A DNA stretch of 64,000 bases from positions 868,001 to 932,000 of the forward strand of contig NZ_VCNM01000002.1 of the NCBI RefSeq assembly GCF_007671725.1, written 5' to 3'. Position 1 is the first letter of the stretch. Every line of letters starts with the position of its first letter. Below the pieces are notes generated by a model. It had not been told where the DNA came from. It made no database searches and worked only from the letters and a program-made list of their open reading frames with translations. The position numbers and the translations under genes are program-made. This document shows positions 32,376-40,303 of the stretch, piece by piece. The stretch is from Halorubrum depositum. Its GTDB lineage: Archaea > Halobacteriota > Halobacteria > Halobacteriales > Haloferacaceae.

Positions 32376-34379
32376 TCAGTTCCGCGACCGCGGGTCGACG
32401 TACGCCTCGACGAGCTTGCGCTCGGCCGCCCGGAGGTGCTGGTGGAACGTCTGTCGCGTGATCCCCATCCGCTCGGCGATCTCGGAGCCGTCGACCGGGC
32501 GGGGCCACTCGAAGTAGCCGTTCAGCTCGGCCGTCTTCAGCGCCGACCGCTGGCGGTCGGTGAGCCGGTCGTCCACGGCGGACGCGAACTCGGTCAGGCT
32601 CCGATCCCGGCTCTCGCGCTCGACGCGGGATCGGAGCTCGACGCCGTCGTACTCCGCGCGGAACACGTCGAGCATCGCCCTGACGTCCTGCTCGGGCGGC
32701 GCCTCGATCGTCAGGCTCGCGCTCGTCGCGTCCGCGGTCGCCTCGACGACGACGCCGCCGAACTCCGAGAGCCGCGTCAGCGGCGGCGACTCCGTGGCGG
32801 TCACGGCGACGGTGACGTCGTCGTCCGTCTCGGAGACCAGTCGGACCGCCTCGACGAACGGGAGCGCCTCGACGGCGCTCACGTCCTCCGTCGGGTCCGT
32901 CACTCTGAGGTACAGCTCGCAGGCGTCGTCGTCGAGTCGGGTGGTTCCGAGGTGCTCGATCGGCCCGCCGAGCGCGTCGGCGACCCGCGAGAGCGAGAAC
33001 GATCGGTCCCCGATGGCGACCTGCAGTTCCACGACGCGGTCCGTCGTGAGGATGCGGGTCGTCTCCACCGAGTGGAGCCCGTTGGCGATCATCTTCCCGA
33101 CCGACTCGCACACCTTCCGCTCGCGCCGGTCGAGGGCGTTCCCCTCGCTGCTGTAGATGCCGAGCAGACCGTACCGGCGGTGGCCGTACGTGATCGGGAC
33201 GACGAGGAGCCGCGGGGCGCCGACCGCGCTCGGGGCGAGCCCGTCGTCCGAGTCGCCCCCGGCGGCCCCCCCGTGAACCTCCTCGGTCTCGATCGCCTGC
33301 CGGACCTCGCGGGGCGTCTCGTCGAGGGAGAACGACGCGCCCGCCTCGACCGGGACCCCGCTCGCCGCGGTCACGTCCAGCCGCCCCGTCGCCGACGAGA
33401 CCTCGGCGATCCAGCCGCCCATGTACCCCGGCTCGTCGGCGATCTCCTCGCAGACGCGCTCGGCGATCATCTCCGAGTCCCGGCTCTCGACGAGTATCCG
33501 GCTGATCTCGCTGAGCAGTCCGTTCACCCGCCCGAGGACTCGGTCGAGGGCCTGTCGCTCGGTCGCGAGCTTCTCCGCGCGCTCCTCCGCGAGCCGCTCC
33601 GCCCGCTTGCGGTCGGTGACGTCGTTCTGGAACCCGACGTAGTGGGCCAGGTCGCCGTCGGCGTCGTACACCGGGGCGACCGTGAGCTCGTTCCAGAAGG
33701 GCGTCCCGTCCCGGCGGTAGTTCCGGATCTCGACCGTGATCTGCTCTTCGTCCGAGATCGCCGTCGAGAGGCGGTCGACCGTCTCGGGGTCCGTCCCGGG
33801 GCCCTGCAGGAAGCGCGGGTTTCGACCGAGGGCCTCCTCGACCGGGTATCCGGTGTGGTCCTCCCACGCGTCGTTGGCGTACACGAGCGGGTAATCCGGC
33901 AGTTCGGGGTCGCTGAGGCTGACGCCGACGGGCGCCTCGCGCACGGCTCGGCTGACCTCCTCCGTGCTGGGCTCGTGTCCAGAGACGTCCTGTTTGGCGC
34001 CCGGCGCCCCCTCGGCGGAACAGACTGTCGAGACGTCGGTCACCAGCCGGTCGATCGACGCGGAGCCGTTCTTGTGGAGGAACTCGTCGACGCCGCTCTC
34101 GAAGGCGGCCTCCAACACCTCCTCGTCCTCCTCCTCGGAGAACATCACGACCGGAACCCGCGCGTCGGACTCCTCTAACGCCTCCGCCAGCGCGAGGCCG
34201 TCGTCCCCCGGCAGGGAGTACTCGCTCACGATGCAGTCGTACTCGCCGGTGGTCACCTTCGCGACCGCGGACGTGGCGTTGTTGACCGTCGTCACGTCGA
34301 ACCCGGCGGCGCCGAGCGCCGACGTGATGCGGTCGCTCCCCTCCTCCGGATGGACCAACAGCGCCCGAGAACCCGGCAT
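32376..34379 (-). CDS. Bat-like bacterio-opsin activator regulator: REC–PAS/LOV–GAF–HTH_10
   Basis: 667-residue predicted transcription regulator. Receiver-like domain (5-115) has Glu53 in CIVSEYSLPG where Asp is phosphorylated in true receivers; His10 and Pro11 replace the acidic pocket, while Lys103 is kept. The PAS domain (about 142-265) has LOV-type core GRNPRFLQG with Pro188 where photoactive LOV domains have Cys. A GAF domain (about 285-430), the bacterioopsin-activator-type domain and a C-terminal HTH_10 (LTDRQRSALKTAELNGYFEW and GITRQTFHQHLRAAERK) follow. ATG 34379 is chosen; an upstream GTG is less likely. Divergent from brp/blh across 120 bp, it probably controls retinal-protein genes. 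Confidence 0.88.
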   Translation of the reverse strand: MPGSRALLVHPEEGSDRITSALGAAGFDVTTVNNATSAVAKVTTGEYDCIVSEYSLPGDDGLALAEALEESDARVPVVMFSEEEDEEVLEAAFESGVDEFLHKNGSASIDRLVTDVSTVCSAEGAPGAKQDVSGHEPSTEEVSRAVREAPVGVSLSDPELPDYPLVYANDAWEDHTGYPVEEALGRNPRFLQGPGTDPETVDRLSTAISDEEQITVEIRNYRRDGTPFWNELTVAPVYDADGDLAHYVGFQNDVTDRKRAERLAEERAEKLATERQALDRVLGRVNGLLSEISRILVESRDSEMIAERVCEEIADEPGYMGGWIAEVSSATGRLDVTAASGVPVEAGASFSLDETPREVRQAIETEEVHGGAAGGDSDDGLAPSAVGAPRLLVVPITYGHRRYGLLGIYSSEGNALDRRERKVCESVGKMIANGLHSVETTRILTTDRVVELQVAIGDRSFSLSRVADALGGPIEHLGTTRLDDDACELYLRVTDPTEDVSAVEALPFVEAVRLVSETDDDVTVAVTATESPPLTRLSEFGGVVVEATADATSASLTIEAPPEQDVRAMLDVFRAEYDGVELRSRVERESRDRSLTEFASAVDDRLTDRQRSALKTAELNGYFEWPRPVDGSEIAERMGITRQTFHQHLRAAERKLVEAYVDPRSRN

Positions 34380-34499
34380 GACATTCCCTTGGTCGTCCGA
34401 CGGATTAAGCGTTGATACCGGCGAACCGCCTTCGGGGAGTCGTGGAAATCGACATAGTATGGGTGAGCACACAACGATCGGGCGCCCGTACGTTCACGC
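34380..34499. promoter_or_regulatory. divergent promoter region between the Bat-like gene and brp/blh
   Basis: 120 bp upstream of both the Bat-like gene and brp/blh. A short AT-rich GACATAGTATGGG (34451-34463) lies ahead of brp. I find no convincing match to the bop-type UAS here, so self-regulation or regulation of brp by the Bat-like protein cannot be read from the sequence. Confidence 0.45.
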
Positions 34500-35543
34500 A
34501 TGTCGACGGGATCCGTGAGCCACGCCGATGGTCGTCGTCTCGAACGGCCCGAGCGAATCGCCGTGAACGCCTCGCGCGCGGCGCTGTTGCTTCTCACCGT
34601 CGCGTTCGCCGGCGCGTACGCGGCCGGCACCGAACCGAGCCTCCGGACGCAGATGCTCGCCTACCTCGTCGGGATGGTCGCGCTGAACCTCCCGCACGGC
34701 GGCTACGAGCACTTCTCGAACCTCAGGCGGCGCGGGCTCCCCTTCGGCGCGCGATACGTCGGGCTCTACCTCGCGTTCGTCGTCGGCTTCGTGGGGCTGT
34801 TCGTCGTCGCCCCGCTGCCGGCGCTCGCGCTCGCGTTCGGCACGGCGGTCGCGAAGGGGGGGCACGGCGACCTCCACGTGATGGACGCGCTCGTCGGCAC
34901 CGACCACCTCGCCTCGCGGCCGCAGCGCGCGCTCGCCGCGCTCGTCCGCGGCGGCGCCGTGATGATCGTCCCGGCGGTCGCGTGGACGGAGACGTTCTAC
35001 GGGTTCACCGGCTACATGCTGAACGTGTTCGACGGGCAGCTCGTCGGGCCGGCGGCGACGTCGCCGGAGGCGGTCACGACGGCGCTCGGCGCGGTGTACG
35101 GCCTCGGCGTCCTCCTCCACCTCGGCGGGGGGCTCGCGACGGGCGGCGGCGTCACGCGGTCGTGGCTGCTCGACGCCGCCGAGACGCTGCTGCTCGTCGC
35201 CTACTTCGCCCTCGTGCCCGTCGTGATCGCCATCGGGCTCTACTTCCCGCTGTGGTACTCGCTGCGGCAGTCCGCCCGGAGCATGGTCGTCGAGGAGGCG
35301 CGGCCGAGTCGGACCGAAGGCGTCTCCGTCGTGACGGCGTGGGGCGTGCTCGTGGTCGGCGCGCTCGTGACAGCCGCGGTCGGGGCGTCGCTGTGGCTGG
35401 TCGCACCCAACCCGCTGGCCGGCGGCTCGCTGCTGCCGGGGGCGGTCGCCTTCTACACGATCTTCGTCTGCATCATCGCGCTGCCGCACGTCGTCGTCGG
35501 CGAGTGGCTCGACTTCGGGCGGGGGATCTGGTACATCCCCTGA
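34500..35543 (+). CDS. brp: Brp/Blh family beta-carotene 15,15'-dioxygenase (retinal synthesis)
   Basis: Membrane enzyme of 347 residues, about eight predicted helices, that cleaves beta-carotene to two retinal molecules, the chromophore of halorhodopsin. Candidate iron ligands are in NLPHGGYEHF (about 61-70), KGGHGDLHVMDAL (about 120-132), DHLASRP and the C-terminal IALPHVVVGEWLD. All are in the expected order for Brp/Blh proteins. The ATG at 34500 is at the end of the short gap to the divergent Bat-like gene. With hop at the left edge this gene explains the retinal supply; whether it is a Brp or Blh ortholog cannot be settled here. Confidence 0.88.
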   Translation: MSTGSVSHADGRRLERPERIAVNASRAALLLLTVAFAGAYAAGTEPSLRTQMLAYLVGMVALNLPHGGYEHFSNLRRRGLPFGARYVGLYLAFVVGFVGLFVVAPLPALALAFGTAVAKGGHGDLHVMDALVGTDHLASRPQRALAALVRGGAVMIVPAVAWTETFYGFTGYMLNVFDGQLVGPAATSPEAVTTALGAVYGLGVLLHLGGGLATGGGVTRSWLLDAAETLLLVAYFALVPVVIAIGLYFPLWYSLRQSARSMVVEEARPSRTEGVSVVTAWGVLVVGALVTAAVGASLWLVAPNPLAGGSLLPGAVAFYTIFVCIIALPHVVVGEWLDFGRGIWYIP

Positions 35544-35667
35544 GATCGCGTCCGCGCCGGTCTCGGGGCCGCGCTCCGACGCCTCTGAGACCGCGCCGCC
35601 GAACCTCCGCTGGCCGGCCGCACGCCAGATAACAAGCACTAAAACCCGTCTCGTCGACCGATCCGGT

Positions 35668-36420
35668 ATGCGTTTCCGGTTCGTCGGGCGGCTCGGGCTC
35701 GCGGACGCGGTGACGGTGGCGAACGCGGCCGTCGGCTTCCTCGCCGTCGTCGCGGCGACCGTCGACCTCGAGCTCGCGGCCCGCCTGGTGCTGCTCGCCG
35801 CGGTCGCTGACGGGCTCGACGGGGTGGTCGCGAGACACCGCGGTTCGACCGACGCCGGGCCCTACCTCGACTCGCTGGCCGACGTGGCCTCGTTCGGCGT
35901 CGCGCCCGCGGCCCTCGTCGCGGTCGCCGTCCTCGACGCGGCGTCGTTCGCGAGCGCGCCCGTCTTCGTCTCCGTCGGCGTCGGCGCCGGCGCCCTGTTC
36001 GTCGCGACGGCGGTCGCCCGGCTCGGGCTGTACACGGCGTACGACAGCGACGCCCGCGAGACGGTGGGCGTGCCGACCACGCTGGCGGCGACGATCCTCG
36101 CGGCCGCGGTGATCGCCGGCTACACCGAACCCGGCATTCTGATCGCCGGGACCGCCGCGTTCGCGGTGCTCATGGGGACGACGGTCACGTACCCGGACCT
36201 CCACGCGCAGGACGCGCTCGTGATGGGCGTCGTGCAGGCCGCCGTCATCCTCACCCCCGTCGGACACGTGGCCACCGCCGCCCTCCCGGCGTGGATCGGC
36301 GAGGGGTTCGCGTTCGCGCTGCTCTTTTTAGCGTGCGGCTACCTCCTCCTCGGCCCGCGGTTCTACTGGGGCGACGGGATCCGGTCGCCCCCCGAGGACG
36401 CCGGGGAGCGGGGCGTCTGA
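35668..36420 (+). CDS. pssA: CDP-alcohol phosphatidyltransferase, archaetidylserine synthase type
   Basis: Membrane enzyme of 250 residues that joins serine (or another alcohol) to CDP-activated archaeal lipid. The diagnostic motif is complete: Asp48-x2-Asp51-Gly52-x2-Ala55-Arg56-x7-Gly64-x3-Asp68-x3-Asp72 (DGLDGVVARHRGSTDAGPYL DSLAD). About eight hydrophobic segments follow. Archaetidylserine synthase is the best guess by size and resemblance, but glycerol or inositol as acceptor cannot be excluded. The gene follows brp by 124 bp with its own TATA-like ACTAAAAC about 27-30 nt before the ATG. Confidence 0.82.
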   Translation: MRFRFVGRLGLADAVTVANAAVGFLAVVAATVDLELAARLVLLAAVADGLDGVVARHRGSTDAGPYLDSLADVASFGVAPAALVAVAVLDAASFASAPVFVSVGVGAGALFVATAVARLGLYTAYDSDARETVGVPTTLAATILAAAVIAGYTEPGILIAGTAAFAVLMGTTVTYPDLHAQDALVMGVVQAAVILTPVGHVATAALPAWIGEGFAFALLFLACGYLLLGPRFYWGDGIRSPPEDAGERGV

Positions 36421-36520
36421 TCCGCGACGGCGAGGGAAAGCGCGCCGAACCGGTGGTTGGACGGAGCGAGTCGAGAACGAAACGAAAAGCGAGTCGTCGA
36501 GGCGGCCGCGACGGAGCCGC

Positions 36521-37252
36521 TTACAGCAGCTCGTCGAACTCCTTGTGCCGGGTGATGTCGACGCCGTCCTCGGTGACGACGGCGACGTTGATCCCGTTGC
36601 CGGACGCGAGGTCGCGCTCGACGGCGGACTGGATCGCCTTGGCGGCGATGGTCTTCGCCTCGTCGACGGTGACCTCGTCGTGGTACTCCTGCTCGAGCAC
36701 ACCGAGCGCGTACTGGGAGCCGGAGCCGGTGACGGTGTACTCCTCCTCGGTGGTGCCGCCGAGGGCGTCGATGGAGTAGATGTGGGCGCCCTCGTCGTCG
36801 ACGCCGCCGAGGATCGGCTGGACGATGAAGAACGCGCCCGTCCGGAGGAGGTTCCCGGTGAGCGTCGACAGCGCCTCCATCGACATGTCCTTGCCGCGTC
36901 GGGTCTCGTAGAGGCTCGTCTCGGCCTTGAGCGTGGAGATGAGATTCTGGGCGGCGGAGACGGAGCCGGCGATCGTCAGGGCGCCGCGGGGGTGGATCTC
37001 CTCGACCTTCTGGACGTCCTTCGAGGAGACCATGCCGCCGAGCGAGGCGCGCATGTCGGTCGCCATCACGACGCCGTCCGCGGTCCTGATGCCGACGGTC
37101 GTCGTGCCGGTCTTCATCTCGCCCTCGCCGTCGGCCTGCGCCGCGCGGCGCTCGCTGTGTTCGAACTCGCCGAGCTCGGGTCCGAAGACGGGCTGGTCGC
37201 GGCCCAGCTCGTCGGCCGTCCCGTCGGAGAGGTCGCCAGTCGGTGTTCGCAT
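36521..37252 (-). CDS. psmB: proteasome beta subunit
   Basis: Catalytic subunit of the 20S proteasome, which degrades proteins with the regulatory PAN ATPase. The 243-residue precursor has a 49-residue acidic propeptide (FEHSERRAAQADGEGEMKTG) removed autocatalytically to expose Thr50 (TTTVGIRTADGVVMATDMRAS). The catalytic lysine is in the following strand and GSGSQYALG near residue 165 is the family's invariant loop. The ATG at 37252 is 25-32 nt from the TATA box (37284-37277). The alpha subunit is not in the window. Confidence 0.95.
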   Translation of the reverse strand: MRTPTGDLSDGTADELGRDQPVFGPELGEFEHSERRAAQADGEGEMKTGTTTVGIRTADGVVMATDMRASLGGMVSSKDVQKVEEIHPRGALTIAGSVSAAQNLISTLKAETSLYETRRGKDMSMEALSTLTGNLLRTGAFFIVQPILGGVDDEGAHIYSIDALGGTTEEEYTVTGSGSQYALGVLEQEYHDEVTVDEAKTIAAKAIQSAVERDLASGNGINVAVVTEDGVDITRHKEFDELL

Positions 37253-37276
37253 TACGCCTCCGTTGGCCCGGCGCGC

Positions 37277-37284
37277 TGATAAAG
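37277..37284 (-). promoter_or_regulatory. psmB TATA box
   Basis: TTTATCAG on the minus strand lies 25-32 nt before the psmB start, the spacing of a leaderless promoter. It is one of several such boxes in the window and supports the chosen start. Confidence 0.6.
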
Positions 37285-37495
37285 GCAACCCTTCGGGGAC
37301 CGCCCGCCGGTTCCGACGGGCCTATTCGTCGCGGGCCGTCGCGGCCCGCGAGTCGTCGTCGCGTCGGTCGATCGTCTCGACGAGGCCGCCGCTCCGTGAG
37401 ACGCGACTGGCGGCGGCGGAACGAGGGAGCAAAACGGGGTCGCGGCGGCGCTATCGCAGTCGTTCGACGGCGTCGACGGACGGGTGGGGTCGAGC

Positions 37496-37669
37496 TTACT
37501 CCTCGACGCGCTCGTACACCTCGCCGGTGGTCTCGACGAGCCGGCCGATGGGGACGTTGATGCCGAGGCGCGTGCGAGCGAAGACGGCCACCGGGAACAG
37601 CGAGATACCGATCGCGACGGTCGCCTGGTGGATGCCGAAGATGGCCGCCGAGCGGATGCGGTCGAACAT
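37496..37669 (-). CDS. 57-residue single-pass membrane protein, unknown function
   Basis: Small gene with good support. Sequence starts MFDRIRSAAIFGIHQATVAIG, continues with a hydrophobic segment (about 15-35: VAIGISLFPVAVFA) and ends in the polar LVETTGEVYERVEE. The composition is that of a real haloarchaeal protein, and a strong TATA box (GTATTTATATAC, 37708-37697) lies about 30 nt upstream, giving a nearly leaderless transcript. It is too short to be found by length-limited gene calling. No partner is obvious; psmB lies downstream on the same strand after 243 bp. Confidence 0.75.
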   Translation of the reverse strand: MFDRIRSAAIFGIHQATVAIGISLFPVAVFARTRLGINVPIGRLVETTGEVYERVEE

Positions 37670-38008
37670 GGGTCTTCGGACGACCGGAACGGAGGAGTAT
37701 ATAAATACTTTCCGGGGCTCGCTCGCCGTCTACCCCGACGCAGTCGTGCGTTTTCGCATTGTAGATTAACAATTATGAAATATAATCGGCGGACTGTCAC
37801 GATCGGGATATCCACGGCGGTGTGAACCCCGCTCGTTTCCGTAAGTTACGCGTAACTAACGCGCCTCGTGCGCCTCGCATCCGGGGGTCGCGACGACCAC
37901 TCGCAACCGCGGTCGGGACGCGCAGGCGAGGCCCGCCCGGCCGCAGACCGGACGGCGTCCGCCCGCAGACCGAACGGGATTTATCCGGGGCGTCGCGTAC
38001 GGAGAGGC
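37670..38008. promoter_or_regulatory. gap with a TATA box, AT-rich patch and a 14-bp palindrome
   Basis: No gene seen in 339 bp. The TATA box GTATTTATATAC (37697-37708, minus) serves the small membrane protein. An AT-rich patch (37757-37789, with TTGTAGATTAACAATTATG) could be a second promoter. AGTTACGCGTAACT (37844-37857) is a perfect 14-bp palindrome, a candidate operator for the downstream UDG gene 150 bp away or for a divergent unit. Confidence 0.45.
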
Positions 38009-38743
38009 GTGCAGAACGTTACGGATCGGACGCGGAATCCATTCGGGATGCGGCCGGACTGTCGGTCGTTCGTCCCGGGCTACGGCGACGCCAACGCCGA
38101 CTTCCACGTCGTCGGCGACCACCCCGGCGTCCACGGCGGCGTCGCGACCGGCGTCCCGTTCACCGGCGAGCCGTGGTCGGCGGCGTTCCTCTCGGCGCTG
38201 ACCGGGGGGGGACTGCTCGCGGGGCTCGCCGAGGGCGCGGCGCCGGACGGAACGAGTGAGACAGATGGGGCCGCGGCGTCGGCGAACCGCGAGATCGCGG
38301 CGAACGGCGGCCGGCCGGACGGAGACGCGGAGTCCGAACCGGTCCGCACCGAGCGCACGTACTTCTCGTACCTCCACATGTGCGTGCCCGACGGCGAGCC
38401 GACGGCGGCGTCGTACGACGACATGGAGCGGTTCTTCGACGCGGAGCTCCGCGCGATCGCCGCGCACGTCCTTCTCCCGGTCGGCGCCCGGGCGACCGAG
38501 CACGTCCTCGAGCAGTACACGGCGCGGGCGTGGAAGACCGAGGTCGACATGGACGCCCTCCACGGCGAGGAGCTCCTCGGGTCCGGGTGGCTCGTCCTCC
38601 CGATCAAGGACCCGACCGAGTGGGAGGGCGACGACGCCGACCGGCTCGTCGACGGACTCCGCGAACTGCGGTCGACGGACTTCCGCCGCGAAAGCGACCT
38701 CGGACGCTTCATCGCGGGGAGCGACCCGTACCTCGTTCGGTGA
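38009..38743 (+). CDS. uracil-DNA glycosylase family protein
   Basis: 244-residue protein of the uracil-DNA glycosylase superfamily that removes uracil from DNA. Motif 1 is VVGDHPGVHGG (about 33-44), in place of GEAPG of family 4; SYLHMCVPDGEP, VLLPVGARATEHVLEQY and VLPIKDPTEWEG follow. Asp/Glu-Gly insertions around 75-110 are halophilic. The GTG at 38009 gives the expected N-terminus (QNVTDRTRNPFGMRPDCRSF); ATG 38048 is an alternative that would drop the first 13 residues. It converges on the asparagine-synthase-like gene across a 334-bp gap. Confidence 0.82.
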   Translation: MQNVTDRTRNPFGMRPDCRSFVPGYGDANADFHVVGDHPGVHGGVATGVPFTGEPWSAAFLSALTGGGLLAGLAEGAAPDGTSETDGAAASANREIAANGGRPDGDAESEPVRTERTYFSYLHMCVPDGEPTAASYDDMERFFDAELRAIAAHVLLPVGARATEHVLEQYTARAWKTEVDMDALHGEELLGSGWLVLPIKDPTEWEGDDADRLVDGLRELRSTDFRRESDLGRFIAGSDPYLVR

Positions 38744-38923
38744 GCGAGCCTCGTCGTCTCCGGTGAGCCGATCGGATCGCGCGTCGACATCCGGCCGGAT
38801 GCGCGTGCGGTTTCGACCCTCCTCCGAGGTGTGGATCGGCACATCCGAATCGAGATAGGCCATTCGGTGCCCGATCGTCATCTATACTCCGACCGTGGCA
38901 GCCATATTTGTCACTACTCCCCG

Positions 38924-39040
38924 TATTTTATACCGGTCCCCGTTATTCGTAACCAGACGCCCGAACGATCGGGCGTCGGCCGTAGGACTGGTACTCCATA
39001 CGGCGGCTTGGTCAGCATCGGCCCTCACGGGCCGTTTTTC
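38924..39040 (+). ncRNA. candidate small RNA with promoter and terminator
   Basis: In the 334-bp convergent gap (38744-39077) no protein is seen. TATTTTATA (38924-38932) is a TATA box; about 25 nt later a perfect hairpin GACGCCCGA-ACGA-TCGGGCGTC (38956-38977) begins. Further on GGCCC-TCAC-GGGCC (39020-39033) followed by GTTTTT looks like a hairpin terminator. Together these suggest an unannotated RNA of about 80 nt. It has no match to tRNA, SRP or RNase P RNA that I recognise. Function unknown; it could also be a bidirectional terminator of the convergent genes. Confidence 0.35.
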
Positions 39041-39077
39041 GTCAGGACACATCGCCCGCGGAGCGAACGCTCTCCCG

Positions 39078-40298
39078 TCACTCGCCAGCCAGCAGGTCGT
39101 CGAGATACCGCCCGACGTGGTCGTCCATGCGCCGCTTGAACCCGGCCCGCCGCGCGAGCCGGTCGAGCTCGCGGGAGACGTACGTCCCGTACTGGACCGC
39201 CTTCTTGTCGGCCGTCCGGACCGACTCCGGCACGCGTCCGGCCGCCGCCCGGCGGAGCGCGACCTTCCGCTCCCCGTCGCTCGCGAGCAGCTCGCCCGGC
39301 AACGCCAGCGCGGCCGCGACGACGCGGTCGTCGAGCAGCGGCGCGACCGGCTCGACCCCGGCCGCGCGGAGTGCGAGCACGTCGCGTTCGAGCTGGTCGG
39401 GGAGGGTCAGGACGGTCTCGGTCCGGGCGCCCCGCACCGTGTCGGCGTCCACGCGGTCGTCGGTCGCGGGGTCGACGACCTTGCTGTACCCGCCGAACAG
39501 CTCGTCCGCGCCCTGGCCGACCGCAAGCCGGTCGAGGCCGTCGGCCGCGGCCGCCTCTGCCGCGAGGTACAGCGGCACCGCGATCGCGAGGTCCATCGGG
39601 TTACGGCGCCCCGTCGCGTCGGCGACTGCGCGGACCGCGCGCAGGAGCTCCTCGTGGGTGATCTCGACGACGCGGAGCTCGCGATCCATCGCCGCGGCCG
39701 CGTCGCGGGCGGCCGCGACGTCGTGACACCCCTCGAATCCGGCGACGTAGCAGGGCGCGTCGGGGACGCCGGCGGCGACGAGCCCGGAGTCGACGCCGCC
39801 GGAGAAGGCGACCGCGAGCCCCCCGGCCGAGTCGCCGAGACCGTCGCGGCCGTCGGCGATCGCTCCGAGCGCGTCACCGACCGCGGCGTCGACCGCCGCC
39901 TGCGCGGGCTCCGGGTCGGTCGGCGGTGCGTCGGGGAGCGTCCAGACCCGTTCGACGCCGGCGGCGGAGGCGACTCTCCCCGCCGGAACCGGCGTCGGGT
40001 CGTTGAGGGCGGTCCGCGAGAAGCTCCACGCGTCCGGGTCGGTCGGAGTGCGATCGGTCGCCGGGGTGGAGCCAGTCGCCGGGACGGAGTCGGCCGCCGG
40101 GTCGATCGCCCCGCGCTCGACGAACAGCGGCTGGCGGCCGAGGACGTCGCGGACGAGGACCGGCCCGTCGCGGCCGGGCGGATCGTCGAGGCGCCCGGCG
40201 AAGCCGCGTCCGCCGGGGAGGGGGTCGCCGTCGCGGAGGGCGTCGCGGACGCGGGCTGGAGGCGCCCCGCGGAGATCGGCGGCTGGGGGGCCCGCCAT
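39078..40298 (-). CDS. asparagine-synthase-like ATP-pyrophosphatase
   Basis: 406-residue protein with the C-terminal half of asparagine synthetase. The PP-loop is AFSGGVDSGLVAAG (Ser166-Gly172). ELFGGYSKV, ETVLTLPDQLERDVLALRAAGVEPVAPLLD and DKKAVQYGTYVSRELDRL follow the AsnB/asparagine-synthase pattern. The N-terminal 150 residues replace the glutamine amidotransferase domain with an acidic region of unclear fold, so ammonia rather than glutamine may be the donor, or it may not make asparagine. The start ATG 40298 is 5 bp after the stop of the PHP gene, so they are cotranscribed. Confidence 0.8.
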   Translation of the reverse strand: MAGPPAADLRGAPPARVRDALRDGDPLPGGRGFAGRLDDPPGRDGPVLVRDVLGRQPLFVERGAIDPAADSVPATGSTPATDRTPTDPDAWSFSRTALNDPTPVPAGRVASAAGVERVWTLPDAPPTDPEPAQAAVDAAVGDALGAIADGRDGLGDSAGGLAVAFSGGVDSGLVAAGVPDAPCYVAGFEGCHDVAAARDAAAAMDRELRVVEITHEELLRAVRAVADATGRRNPMDLAIAVPLYLAAEAAAADGLDRLAVGQGADELFGGYSKVVDPATDDRVDADTVRGARTETVLTLPDQLERDVLALRAAGVEPVAPLLDDRVVAAALALPGELLASDGERKVALRRAAAGRVPESVRTADKKAVQYGTYVSRELDRLARRAGFKRRMDDHVGRYLDDLLAGE

Positions 40299-40303
40299 CG
40301 CTG

